From: Syngnathus acus
Lineage: Eukaryota > Chordata > Actinopteri > Syngnathiformes > Syngnathidae
Direction of reading: 5' to 3'
Length of the DNA: 64,000 nucleotides
Assembly (NCBI RefSeq): GCF_901709675.1
Contig: NC_051095.1
Location: 11,047,956 to 11,111,955 of the forward strand
Numbering within the stretch: the first letter of the stretch is position 1; every line of letters starts with the position of its first letter. The position numbers were made by a program, and so were the translations under genes. Positions 24,742-36,478 of this stretch are shown here, in pieces. Below the pieces are notes generated by a model. The model had not been told where the DNA came from. It made no database searches and was given only the letters and a program-made list of their open reading frames with translations.

Positions 24742-24905
24742 TAGGGGTGTGCAACTCCAATAAACGAAGAATTGATACATATCACAATCGATAGGGTGTG
24801 TTATGATTGAAGTGGCGTATATTTTAAAGTGGAATAATTTGGTTCGTCGTACTCAGACCTTTAAAATCAAAAAACACTTCGTACTCGCTTTACATTGCAC
24901 CCCTA
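24742..24905. mobile_element. Small inverted-repeat element (hAT-like MITE)
   Basis: A 164-bp unit starts TAGGGGTGtgCAA and ends TTGCACCCCTA, so its termini are inverted repeats of one another. The interior is AT-rich with no coding potential. TAGGGGTG termini are typical of fish hAT-type miniature elements. Clear flanking target duplications are not visible because the flank is AT-repeat DNA. Confidence 0.55.
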
Positions 24906-26867
24906 ATAATTATATTTTATGATATAAAGAAAGAAATACAAGCTCATCTTCTGGCTCTGGCGCGATACTTCGACCAGAGTCCACTGAAGGAATGTTGAAC
25001 CTTGTGTTTCTCTTTACAGTTGGCCATTTCCTTATGTTCAAAGCTGTTTTTGACACAGCGTGGTTTCAGCACTACACTTACTTTATCATGTGCAACCCAA
25101 CCAAGTGAAAACAAGATGGCATGAATGCGAACACCTCCATGGATCAAGTCCTCCTATGGAGGCTGAACAACAGGTGTCTTTGTGCATATGAGGCTGCGGC
25201 AGGCTGCAGAGAGCAGCCGCTGCTTTGGGTTTCACTCTTTGAAAGTGATACGGCCGAGCTGCTTTTCTCAGGCCCGGCCTCAAATCTGCTGTTGACGGAC
25301 AGACCACCCAACTCTGAGCTCCTATTGGCGCGCGGCGCAGCACAGGCCGCCTCCTGTCATGCTCCTCTGGGAAGGAAATGGATGGAGTATACTGTCAGGG
25401 TCGATGAATGGGCAGATTTAGCAAACAAGAGCATCAGAGTGGAGGCAGCGGCTGGCATACACGTAACACTTAAACACTCTTGATATAAGCCCCGTGGTGC
25501 TGGAGAAAAAGAAAAAAAAAAAAAAAATCCCACTGCGCCATAGTGCCAAACTTAGAACGGTTCTTTTATAAAGACCTCCGTGCTTCTCTTTTCACCTGAT
25601 TATGCAACTTTATGTGACTTTTATGTCCCGTGTTCACAATGCAGATTCCCCCCGGTGCCGTAGCGGAGGATGCCATTGGCGTTGGTCATTGGGCCGAGGT
25701 TCGCCTCGCTGCTTCCCGCCACACTGAAAGCGTGTGTTCTGACCCAGACAAAAGATTCACACCCCTGTGCTCCTTTCCAGAAGGAGTCCTCGCCCTAAAG
25801 TATGCAAAAACAAGTCGGGAGGTGAAAAAAAGGACACTAACCAGACTTCATGTCATTCTCATGTGACACGTATGAACTGCTTTGTTCATTTAACTGAGGA
25901 AATGTTCTACCCACTTTTGTCTGGACCTCTTTCATGGCCAAAACAAGTGCCAGTATCCTCCGCTGCTACCAAAGTAGCACAGCTCACTGGGTCCCTTTCG
26001 GACCGGGCAATGCTGGGTTAGCTCTTTCACCCAATTGGAGTTACTTTCCACTCAGCAGTTGTAAGCGTGTACAATTTCTGTTTGGCTGGTGAATTAGGGA
26101 TGGTGGTATGCAAGTCTAAATTCTAAACATATGTTACCCCCTTGTTGGATGAGATGTAAGATGCTGATAATTTCTTTCATGGCTTACAGGGGAGCCCCTC
26201 CCCAATTAAGACGAGGCCCTCTGTGTAAGTCCAATCAATAAAATGGGAACGGGCTCAAATTGCTCGGGCAACAAACAACACAACGTGAGCAACAAGCTCT
26301 CACTAATGCGCTTCATTGCCGTTTATAAATACGTTGAAGATGTAGCACCTCTCTGAAGTCATCCCACATAAATCCAAACACATATTTGGAGTGAAATTAG
26401 GCCCAAGATTAATTTTTCTCTCCACATTTTTGTCAAAACGCTGACTTCATGCTCCACTTTTCTCATTACTCAAACACATCTGGCTGACAGGTGCCCCGTC
26501 CGTTACACGCTGACTAATTTCATTCCAGCAAAGAGGAGCAAATGGAGAGAGGAGCCGAGGAGAACGTCCTCTATCTTGTATCTGCCATGACATCAGGGCT
26601 GGGAGAGCTCCGCCCACGTCGCTTGGTTTTGCCGCGCACGCCGCTGTCAGTTCACTCTCAAAACGCTGATTACTCCATTTCCAAAGGCCCAATCTCTGTA
26701 AACAATCTCGGTTTTCATTATCTTTTAAACTGATTAGCCCTATGAATATAAGTTTCCAGTGCTGGACGGAGAAAGACGTCTGCCATATTGATGCCAGCTG
26801 TGCTGCTGCTGCTGCTACGTGACCTTACATGTGAAATAAAGCTGTGATACAAACATGGAAGGTGAAG

Positions 26868-26899
26868 GTGTGCGTGTGTGTGCGTGTGCGTGTGTGTGT
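26868..26899. repeat. (GT)n/(GC)n microsatellite
   Basis: Alternating GT and GC dinucleotides, able to adopt an alternating purine-pyrimidine structure. Confidence 0.9.
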
Positions 26900-27002
26900 T
26901 AAGATGAGGTGGGAGTGCACATAACTGAGGAATGCTAGAAAATATGACACGCAATGGACAGAAGAGCACATTGCGGAAAATCACAATCACAAGGTTGGGT
27001 TC

Positions 27003-27004
<2 letters not shown>

Positions 27005-27052
<48 letters not shown>
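27005..27052. repeat. (TA)n microsatellite
   Basis: Twenty-four uninterrupted TA units, followed by more AT-rich sequence into the fold-back element at 27093. Confidence 0.95.
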
Positions 27053-27057
<5 letters not shown>

Positions 27058-27092
27058 TTTTTTTTATATTATATATTTTATATATATATATA

Positions 27093-27162
27093 TACACTAC
27101 CGTTCAAAAGTTTGGGGTCACAAAATTTTTTGGGTGACCCCAAACCTTTGAACGGTAGTGTA
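27093..27162 (+). mobile_element. Fold-back (palindromic) element, copy 1
   Basis: TACACTACCGTTCAAAAGTT.. on the left is mirrored by ..CCTTTGAACGGTAGTGTA on the right, giving a 70-bp hairpin with about 29-bp arms, one arm mismatch and a central T-rich loop. CACTACCGTTCAAAAGTTTG resembles terminal repeats of Tc1/mariner-type elements in fish. It is flanked by TA-rich DNA, consistent with TA-targeted insertion. Confidence 0.65.
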
Positions 27163-27327
27163 AATATTATTATAATAAAATATTATGAATTAAATATTAT
27201 AAATTATATTTTATATTTGTATAAGATTATATATAATCTATGAATATAAGTATACGTATATATTATACGATTTTTTACACAGAAGATTATATATATAATC
27301 TATAAATAATTATCTAAATAAATATAT

Positions 27328-27391
27328 ACACTACCGTTCAAAAGTTTGGGGTCACCCAAACAATTTTGTGACCCCAAACTTTTGAACGGTA

Positions 27392-27395
<4 letters not shown>
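27328..27395 (-). mobile_element. Fold-back (palindromic) element, copy 2, inverted
   Basis: The same hairpin sequence as copy 1 but in opposite orientation, shown by the asymmetric centre (reverse complement GTCACAAAATTGTTTGGGTG against GTCACAAAATTTTTTGGGTG in copy 1). It abuts a (TA)n array. Confidence 0.65.

Positions 27396-27396
<1 letters not shown>

Positions 27397-27440
<44 letters not shown>
27397..27440. repeat. (TA)n microsatellite
   Basis: About 22 TA units directly following fold-back copy 2. Confidence 0.95.
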
Positions 27441-27443
<3 letters not shown>

Positions 27444-28600
27444 TATATTAGCTATATATTTATTTTTTATTTATCTATTTATTTATTTGACCCATAAGAT
27501 TGGGGTCAAGGTTGGGCAGACTGAAGAGTTGAGGGTGTAGGACAGGTAAGACAGGTTGGTATCTTGAAGTTCAAGTAAAGTTGATGTACGTAACTTTACT
27601 TGATAATGTTGGTGGTGGCTGACTTTGGACACAGGGATTGAGATTGAAAATGCGTCAGATAGGGCAAAAGTGTGCCAAACATATCATGCGTGTAACTTGC
27701 TGTGGTAATCCCAGACAGGAAAGTTGGTTCTTCCTCCCAATAGTTGGAGAGATCTGCTGCAAATTAAAGTACAAGCCATCCGCGTGTCCTTGGCGCCGCT
27801 TGCAATTAAAGTATTGTTTTTTACTTCTTTCCCTTCTTGCTGGACAAAGTGAGCTAACATTGGCCATCTGTTTGCAAACACGTCCAATATGTTTTTGGCC
27901 CTCGGTCTGCTCCATCAGGACGTGATGAACACGCTGCACCTGTTTCAGCCTCCGCTCTGCTTTCTGCCAGTGAAGAGATTGTCTCAATCAACTATTTGCC
28001 ATTAGAACATCAAAGTTAAAGACATTACGTGGATTTCTTTTACATTTTTTTCCCCTATGATAAAATTCATCAACAATGAACCGACCGGCTTCATCAGTGG
28101 TTGTGTGTACCCTCATTGCCAAAAGGCTCTTTGAGTTAATGAAAACGTCACTTGGAGAGAACGGCTTCCTGTCCATGCGAATAGGAAAGACATGCCTTGT
28201 GTTAATCCTATTTGCTAAACAAACTAAGCATTCACGTGCGCAGGCCTACATAGTCACGCCAAAGTGTGCATCACCCTTGACAGAAAATGACCTCCATAAT
28301 GTGGCAGGTCTGACTGCGATTAGCAGAGGCATCAGACGAACAAACAGCTTTGATTGCACAAACGGAGACAGGACTCATCACGCGTGAAGACGAAATCTTA
28401 AAAACAAACAAAAGGCTGAACTTCCCTCTTTAATGGAGAAATGACTCTCCATTTGTCTTAGCATCACCTTGCATGAGGCTATGTGAAGTGTCAGCTGAGA
28501 AAACATTAGCGCCCTCTACTGACTTGACTCCAATTTCTTCCACTTAAAGATGATGTTTCATCTCCCTGACACTCACTGGAACTGCTTCTGTACTCTGAGA

Positions 28601-28650
28601 CAGTGGTTCTCAAACTGCCGTTCCTGGACCCCCGAGAGTCACCAAGTCAT
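28601..28650. mobile_element. hAT-like transposon end fragment
   Basis: 'cagtggttctcaaactgccg' followed by 'tggacccccgagagtc' matches the classic CAGTGGTTCTCAAACT terminus of vertebrate hAT/Charlie-type elements. The other end was not found nearby. Confidence 0.5.
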
Positions 28651-28715
28651 CAGTTGCAATAAATGGATCTGGATTGTTTCTGTTTTTCCATACCGGTACC
28701 TACATATAGTATGGG

Positions 28716-28770
28716 GACTAGACTAGACTAGACTAGACTAGACTAGACTAGACTAGACTAGACTAGACTA
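28716..28770. repeat. (GACTA)11 pentanucleotide array
   Basis: Eleven perfect GACTA units. Confidence 0.97.
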
Positions 28771-28771
28771 G

Positions 28772-28801
28772 GGTACGGTACGGTACGGTACGGTACGGTA
28801 C
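28772..28801. repeat. (GGTAC)6 pentanucleotide array
   Basis: Six perfect GGTAC units, separated from the GACTA array by a single G. Each unit is a near-palindromic GTAC core. Confidence 0.97.
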
Positions 28802-31369
28802 GATACAATACATGTTTGATGGTCTAAAGTCTCTACAATCTGACACAATGTAAAATTGCAAGATGATTGAGATTATAAAATCCTGATGATCAAGTTTTGG
28901 AACCCCCAAAAATGATTTTTCCAAGGGAAGGTTAGTTTGAGAAAAGGTGCATCTTGTGTTCTTCCCGTTCTTGCGCCACCCTTTAGGAACCTGGCCGCCT
29001 TGCAAAGGGGTACCAAAAAGTGACTATTTCGGTTCCACCTCAAGGATTTTGGCAACTTGCTCGATGGAAACATGACAAAGGCAGCCCAAAACGTCCGGCG
29101 TCAGCTCATACAATGAGTGAGAAAACAGAAGTGTCCACATCTCCAGCGGACAGACAAAAAAGTGCAGCAGGTAAGACTATCAGCGATGCAGTCGTGTTTT
29201 CTAAGAGGGAAAAATAACTAAAAATAAATCGTGGTCGAAAGGTTTGCGTCAGCAGAAAGATATTCTGGGATCCAGACCGCCTGGCCTTTTTCACCCCCTC
29301 CCCCACCATGCAAGCGAACCTGAATTCAGCTGTCTTGTCAGCTAAACAAATTAGTGGCTTTGATTGATCAAAGTTTATACGTGAGCGGGTATTTGATTTC
29401 AAACGGCGAGGGGAGAGCGGGGCCATGCAAATACGAGCGGCAGGAGAGGGAGAGAGCGAGCAGGAAAAGAGAGCGAGCAGCTGGATTGCCATGTAAATAG
29501 CTGTGCAGATAGGTAGGCCCGGGCTGCGTGCCAAGGCCTTTACAAAGGCCGCCTAACATCTGTTTGAGGCTGGATCCTTGCGCTGAACATAATAGTCTCG
29601 CTCCAAGGGCCCGTTCCCTCATCAGACAGGATCATGATCATGCATACACACTCTCCAAACTAACCCCTCATGTCACACCGCTCGAGGTTAAAGCAAAGAA
29701 ACACACGTGGGGACGCGATTGCTGTTCTCACAAGAAGTGTCAATCATCCGTACGGTCTAATGGCAACCCAATTAGAGAGGTCTTTTGTAAAACCATACAT
29801 ACAATGTCAGAGCTGTAATTACATTTTGCATCGTTGGAATTTTCCTCCAAGATGATCTGTAACATAATTGGGACTAGTCTAAACAACAGATAGAATTATC
29901 TGTAATTCAGTTTTGTCTAGTCAAAACAGAATTAAAGATATCAGCAATGTCGTTTTACTTAGGACAAATGACGTCACTTTTGCCATTCACGCACTCGATA
30001 CGGGTTTCCTACCACACTCATACAATTCAGTTGCAGACATCCGCTTGTAAATTATGAAATTATGAATAGCTAATTATCTGTAACTCCAGTTTGAGATACA
30101 GTTGTCGTCATACATGTTATTTTATTTTGACCTGTCATGCATCTAGTTACAGATATCTAAAACATAAATTCCCCACATGTCTAATTTAAAAAAAATCTGA
30201 ATCACAAATCATTTAAAATACTAAAATATTGTACAGTGTCCAGATTCTTCCGTTTACAGTAAGTAAATTCATTTTTTTCTCAAACTAACAAATGCAACTT
30301 ATCTCCCAAAATACACCAATAATCATGTCCAAAGATGCACATTATAAAATGAGCCTACAGCTGTCACTTCCTGTAGCGTTTGAAAACAGAATTACAGCTA
30401 ATAACGATCAATCATTTTTAACAAAAGCTAGACTGCGTTGAAATTCTTTGTTTCGCTCTTCTTCTTTCAAATTCACACCTTCTCATACTACATAAGTGTC
30501 CTGACATCTAATGGTTGAAAGTGGAATTACACTACATTCTACACTTTACTAAAGACTACAAATAGTTATTAAGAGTCCAAAAAAAACAACAACACAAAAT
30601 TGCCAGCGTGTGAACTTGGGACCCACGATGCAGGGGGGTTTACTGTATGTCAAACCGCAGTTAGCGATATCGTCAACTTAATAGATCTTTCGGCGATGAG
30701 TCGGGGTGGGGGAGGTGAGGTGTCGTCATTAGTGCATGAAAGCAAAGCAAACTAATGAATTAACACAATCTTTACATTGGGTGGGCGGGCCATGAAATGT
30801 TAAACCATTACCTATATTCGCATGCATCTGTCTGTCCCCCCTTCCCTCAAAATCCAGCCACCCACCCGAACTTCTACACCCCCCGCCCCAACGCACACGG
30901 CGCCCTTGAACAAGGCCGAGGGACCACCTGCATGAAAGTGGAGACCCTCTCTGTTATGTCTCTGCTTGGGAATGAAATAACACGGAATCCAGCTCTGCAA
31001 ATAACTCACAGCGAAGATCATTTTCCACATGCTGCTTGACAAAAGATAAAATAAGAACAGATGATAGCAGCCCTTCTCTCTGGGAGCGTGTGCCTCTTCT
31101 CTGCAACTTGACTCATGCTGTTTTTGTTGACCAGGACATGCTGGGCTTTGACCCCCCTCGGCACACTCCCGTGCTCACCGCCGACATCAAATCCCGCCAT
31201 CTTTTGGTGCCCTCACATGTCTGGGGTTAAGAGTGATTCCCAAGAACCCGATCCCAGATCAGATGTGATCACACAAGTGGTGTATCATAGGTAGCAGGAG
31301 GCCATCTTCTTTAACCAGTATGAGTGTTTGAGGGCTCAGTATTTTAATGAATCTGTCTAGTTATCTGTT

Positions 31370-31500
31370 CATCCATCCATTCTCTACATTGCTTATCAGC
31401 TCCATGCATGAACGGTCATTCAATCTCAGGGTGCATACAGTATAAGAGAAACAATTATTCACACTCACATTCGCAACATCACAGACTGGGGACTAAACCC
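31370..31500 (-). repeat. Reversed fragment of the percomorph tRNA-headed repeat
   Basis: 'catccatccattctctacattgcttatc' and, further on, 'caattattcacactcacattcgca' followed by 'gactggggactaaacccat' follow the reverse-complement order of this fish repeat family. Heavily diverged. Confidence 0.5.
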
Positions 31501-31504
31501 ATAC

Positions 31505-31803
31505 AGAGCAAGTGCCACTGGGACCAAACACCATAACTTCTGTTTTCTTTTTGTTGAAGTTCAAGATGTTTAGTGTCCTTCTGGCTTTTATTTCCACCAG
31601 ACAGAACAAAAGTGGCCTTGAAGAGAAACAATCTTTTTTCTTAGCAGGACATAGACCTGACTGTCATCTGCAGAGCAGTGAAAAGAAATACCATGCTCAC
31701 TAAAGATGGAACCCAAGGGCAGCAAATACAATGCAAACAGCAACGGCCCCAATATTGAACCCTGCGGAACACCATACGGCATTGGGGCTGTCGTCTGTTG
31801 CAA
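31505..31803 (-). pseudogene. LINE (non-LTR retrotransposon) reverse-transcriptase fragment, degenerate
   Basis: On the minus strand, 31803-31588 encodes YGVPQGSILGPLLFALYLLP, then GISFHCSADDSQVYV. This is the conserved block of L2/CR1-like reverse transcriptases surrounding the catalytic [FY]xDD box. Further along (31560-31505), NFNKKKTEVMVFGPSG matches the next conserved motif but lies after stops or a frame change. The catalytic Tyr of YADD is replaced by Ser, and no start, endonuclease domain or 3' tail is seen, so the copy is dead. Clade assignment is from memory. Confidence 0.75.
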
Positions 31804-32893
31804 ATCTAAAATTGTCGCACGTTTATCTACAAATCACTTTCATTTATTTTCTTATTTTTTGTAATTTTTGCAAAAAGAAAAGAAAAAACGGGCAGTGATC
31901 CTAAGCCGAGGCTGTTTACCACCTAAGGACCATGAAGAGTTACACTTGACGCAACACGAAAGAAAATCAGCTATTTACAAAAAATGCATCAAGCTATTAC
32001 ATAACCAAGCATTCCTTTTTGTTTTGTTTTATTAGTCAAACTAATGAGATGCACAGTGGTATTTACAGAGCACTGGAGCAGCTTTTGGAACACCGACCCG
32101 TTTCCTTCGACTTTGTGGTCTCCAACGCACTCCACACACTTCAAAGACATACTGTATCTCAAGAACATCAAGAACATGAACATGCAGCTTTCCCAAAATG
32201 TCAAAACAGTCCTCCAGCAAGGCGCCATAATTGAATCCAACATGTATCTATATGTAAAACATATCCACTTTATTTGGCTAAGCAGACCTTTGCTAACCTC
32301 GCCAAAGAGGACACGTATGAATTTTTTCTAATCCAAACAAATAGGTGAGGCACTTGTTAGCCTCCAATCCGCCGAGTGTATTTTCTATTGGGACTGTGTG
32401 TGTGCGTGTGTGTGTGTGCTCCCGGGAGAGCGACTTCAAAGCTGCAGACGTACACTTGAGGTCATTATCTTCATTTCTATATCCTCGGCAGGTTCGCAGC
32501 ATATGGGAACATTTTAAGTCAGTGTGTTAGTGTGTGTTCATGTGTATGTGTTTGTGTGCGTGTGTCTGCAACCATAAATCTGCCTTGTCAACTATAAAAT
32601 ACAGCTGACCAGCAACAGATGTAGCTCTAATAGCTACCAAAAAAGAGGGAATCAAAAGGTACCACCTTGGATTTTTTTCACTAGTTTGATTTAATTTGAC
32701 CTTTAAAGTTTCCAAAAAGTGGGCCTGAGTATCGAAATCCAACAATTTATTTTTGTCAGAAGACAATAAGTCCTCAACACCAAAGCCAAGAAATTATTTT
32801 GTTGTTGTTTATACTTTCAAAAGTCAATTTTCATTTCTTAAAAACACATTAAAAAATATTTATGTTTGTATGTTAATGTTATTGAAGGCCATA

Positions 32894-32914
32894 TAGCTAG
32901 CTAGCTAGCTAGCT
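32894..32914. repeat. (TAGC)5 tetranucleotide repeat
   Basis: Five perfect self-complementary TAGC/GCTA units. Confidence 0.9.
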
Positions 32915-33067
32915 CCACTCTTATACAAACATTTATGCAAACGGCTTATCTCAAATAAGATCACTTGACATTAATCATCTGCTATTCATTAGACACACAA
33001 CAGAAATAATTACACACGATATATTTAAATACAAGACGTAATTAATTTTATAGACACCACAAGCTTG

Positions 33068-33150
<83 letters not shown>
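33068..33150. repeat. (GATA)n microsatellite
   Basis: About 21 perfect GATA units, ending exactly at the start of a repeat element (cagtgacgtgcggtgagg). Confidence 0.97.
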
Positions 33151-33262
33151 CAGTGACGTGCGGTGAGGTTCATGACTGGGGAGGCACTGACGTCACCCTC
33201 CCAGTAAAAATTTGTCCGACACCTAACCGTGTCACAAAAAAAGGTTGGGGAACGCTGCTCTA
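33151..33262. mobile_element. hAT-like transposon remnant
   Basis: Begins 'cagtgacgtgcggtgaggtt', a sequence common at one end of fish DNA-transposon copies, and ends 'ggttggggaacgctgctcta', a typical hAT-like terminus (compare the related end at 35480-35500). No coding potential. Confidence 0.45.
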
Positions 33263-33802
33263 GAGTGGCTTCTTCATTATTTAATTTGAACTATTTTAAT
33301 TAAAATCTCATATCAGCAGTCTTCACACATAAAAACACTCAATAAAGCACATGGAATCAAAAACTTGTTTTCGGTCGTGCTTACCACTCCGTTTGAAAAG
33401 ACATGCTCCGAAGTCCCGTTGTCCGAATCAAACCTTTTAACTCCAGAGTTGCTCTTCCTTTACTGATGACCTCCTGCTTCGACCGAAAATCCATCGTTGA
33501 AAATCGTTTGGATATATAATCCTTCATTGTAAAACGAAATGTAAAAACGAAATGTAAAAACGAAAAAAAAAAAACGAATGTAAAACGAAATAAATGGACG
33601 ACTGCTCCTCAGGTGTTCACTGTAAATTTGAACTGGCGATCTCTTATTCTACAGGTAGGCGCATGAACCATCCCGGGATCACTAGCGCCCCCTGCCATAA
33701 GGCTGGAGAACCTCTTTTTTGTAGCCTCCGTAAGGTCTCTTTTCAAAGGCGTTTTGTTCATCTAAAGAAACACGACGTTACAGACAGATGACAAAAACTA
33801 TA
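33263..33802. other. Intergenic DNA without recognisable gene
   Basis: Unique sequence except for the short A-rich tandem repeat at 33530-33590. Nothing else recognised. Confidence 0.55.
33530..33590. repeat. Short tandem repeat, GTAAAAACGAAAT-type unit
   Basis: Four imperfect copies of a 12-13 bp unit, one expanded by a poly-A run. Confidence 0.75.
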
Positions 33803-33973
<171 letters not shown>

Positions 33974-35116
33974 TCTCCACAAAATAGTACGCTCATTCCT
34001 ATTTTCTACTAGACATTAGCCTCTCTCTCTGTCCCTCCTCCTCTTCTCTTTCATATCCTTGCCCCAACTGAGACAAAACTTCTTTTCAGGCTCCTGTGTA
34101 GCGAGCGCCCCGATGTCCGTTCGCACAAAGCCGCACTTGACCTGACTCCTCGCCAACCCCTTGGCCAATTCATCGAGCAGAGGCCCCCGGGCATCCGTCA
34201 CCCTCGCCACCTTTCATAGCCTGCATGGTGCTGAAAGCCAGTGTCCCCTCGCCAACTTCAATGAAGGCCCAACACGCCCGCAAGATTTATAGTCACAATA
34301 AGTATCTGGTAAGCAGGCCTGCATGCTTTGGAGGGTGTCAAGTCATACCGTCTCAGCGGGATATCCAAACGTTTCCACGGAGGGCCACATACAGAAAATG
34401 GAAAGGAAAGGAGGTTCTACTTCACCTTTTGTTGATAAAACCAGATCAAAATCAATTCAATTTGCTCTCAATGACATATAAAACTCAAAGCCTGGGCCAG
34501 ATCTAGACTGCAGCATGTTTTTTGCCACCCAAAAAGAGCGGTCTACTTTTTGCGTCTTATTAAATTGATATTTTTCAATTCATTCTGGCAGAAAGATCAG
34601 TCAAGAAAATCCCCAAATCCTTTCTATAAACAATAGTTGTATTTGATTGTCACTATTTTCCCTTATTTCTGATTCAAAATTTATTTTGTTGTTGAACAAA
34701 TATGGAGGCAATTTCACATTCATAACAGGTGAAGAGTGTACATTTATAGGATTTTCATAGCTATATTGCTACTAAGTTCAAAATAAACTTTAAAAATGCT
34801 TTGTTGCACTATAGGCTGAGTCCTTGTTTACATTTCATATGCATGTTGTATTTTTTATATTGCCCAAATTTTGAATTCTTAGGGTTAGGGTTAGACTGTT
34901 GAGGGCTGTTTGTGTGACCTTATATAAATTGAATTCAATTCAATAAAAAATTTGTCTGCATATGACAATCAATCCGCTTCTTTATATTAAGGGTATCAAA
35001 ATTGCCTAAAATCATGGATCAGAAAAACAATCAAGGTATTTTTTACAAAAAATAAAATGTGCGATTAACTATAGTTAACAATACAAAAAATGTGATCAAT
35101 TGCGATTAAATATTGA

Positions 35117-35120
<4 letters not shown>
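33974..35120. other. Intergenic DNA without recognisable gene
   Basis: A pyrimidine-rich patch at 34020-34060, then AT-rich unique DNA. A TTAGGGTTAGGGTTAG stretch at about 34880 is too short to be a meaningful telomeric remnant. Confidence 0.55.

Positions 35121-35192
<72 letters not shown>
35121..35192. repeat. (TA)n(CA)n compound microsatellite
   Basis: About 30 TA units followed by five CA units. Confidence 0.95.
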
Positions 35193-35193
<1 letters not shown>

Positions 35194-35404
35194 TCAATAC
35201 TATATCATATTGACCTAATGCTTTGTGCCTATGTTGAGGCATCTGGGTGCTAAGGAACTATGTTGAAGTTAGGTGAAGCTTCATTTAGTCAGCTTGTTGT
35301 CCTGTCCAATAGGAAGTGAGTCCTTTGCTGCCATCTTATGGCAGTCGTAAACCTCTTCAGGAAAGTGTCGAGTCCGACAATTGCAAACGTTCAACCTGTT
35401 TGTG

Positions 35405-35502
35405 GAGCTGATCAATTGAATCAGGTGTGTTGTAGGGCTGCATCTAAAACATGCTGGATAGGTGCCCTTGAGGATCGGATTTGGTGACCCCTGACCTAAA
35501 GC
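35405..35502. mobile_element. Repeat relic with hAT-like terminus
   Basis: 'aattgaatcaggtgtgttgtag' and 'catctaaaacatgctggatag' followed by 'gcccttgaggatcgg' and 'tggtgacccctgacctaaag' follow the order of a repeat common in fish genomes, ending in a 'gacccctg.cctaaag' terminus. Confidence 0.45.
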
Positions 35503-36478
35503 AACAGTGAGAGCCCAGACCTAAATCCAGTTTACGATCACTGATCCCTATGCACTGTCTCACTTCAAATGTGAGACATTTGAACAGAAAACTTGTATGT
35601 CATGCTACTGCTTGTGTTGATGAGGGGGGGCTTTCCATAAAGACAGCTTGAGGGTGGTCTACCATACGTAACATGTCTCCGACTTGAATTGTGCTATTGA
35701 TGTCTTCATGCAGCTCACAGCAGCCACCCCGCTGTCACTGATATGTCAAGAACAGTGATCTAGTTAAAATACTCCTGCTGTTTGTTTTCACTTGACACAA
35801 GCAAAGACTTTGCAAAACAGCTGTGTTTTCTTTTTTTTCTTTTTTTCAGGTCATGCTTCGACATGTCGGGACTTGTTGCCCCGCTGTGTACAGAAAGAGA
35901 TACAAAGTCCAGACCTATCTTTTATTCCCTTTTTCTATATGCTCTCTTGACATCAAATAAAAATACAGGTAAGTGGGCTGCAGTTAAAAAAAAAAGCACA
36001 AATATTTGGGATTTTATGGAGCTTTTAAGCCTTTTCCTCTCCATCATTATTGTGAAAAGTGTCGCTTTCATCACCAAAATGAATGTGGAAATCTGTACTT
36101 ATGCCATGTCTAGATAAGAATTGGTGAAACTTGCAAATTTCTGACAGTCAGCTTTTTTTTTATTCATCAAGCCATGTTAAGCTTTTTTACACGAAGCTCT
36201 TTCAACTGTCCCCTGCCATTCAATAGTTCTCAGTTTCATCACATGTTGCAAGCACTCATCGTCAAGCACGTGTAATGTATTTCAAAACGGATCTCTGAAT
36301 GCACTTGACAAGCCCTTTAACGTCACTTAGTAGCTGTGGTGGTTTCACACCAGTCACGTTTGATGGTGCACGACACTTAAGGAGCTTTCCCCTCCCTTTC
36401 TCGCCAGGCCTACAAGTGGTTAAAGCTGCTGCAACATTTGCAGACGTATTGCAGCGGGGCGAGGAAGCACCTGCTTCC

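Larger units (their letters stand above)
18298..27004. other. Intergenic DNA without recognisable gene
   Basis: No gene recognised. It contains two hAT-like repeat ends (20030-20078, 24640-24712), a short inverted-repeat element (24742-24905), and a candidate regulatory block (20340-20620). A GC-richer 120-codon frame at 25121-25483 has no family motif and is not called. Confidence 0.6.
27441..33067. other. Intergenic DNA without recognisable gene
   Basis: No gene recognised. Notable items are listed separately: pentanucleotide arrays (28716-28801), a candidate regulatory block (29350-29620), a LINE relic (31505-31803), and a hAT-like end near 28601. The rest is AT-rich unique DNA, with only short unsupported reading frames. 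Confidence 0.6.

Noticed and set aside
25121-25483. GC-richer 120-codon plus-strand frame
   Set aside because: No recognised family, a competing frame of 85 codons on the other strand, no partner exons or promoter signs. Coding cannot be excluded, but it is not supported.
26932-27540. Frames rich in YIYIYI on both strands
   Set aside because: Direct translations of (TA)n arrays.
34878-34895. TTAGGG-like telomeric repeats
   Set aside because: Only two to three units; too short to be an interstitial telomere.
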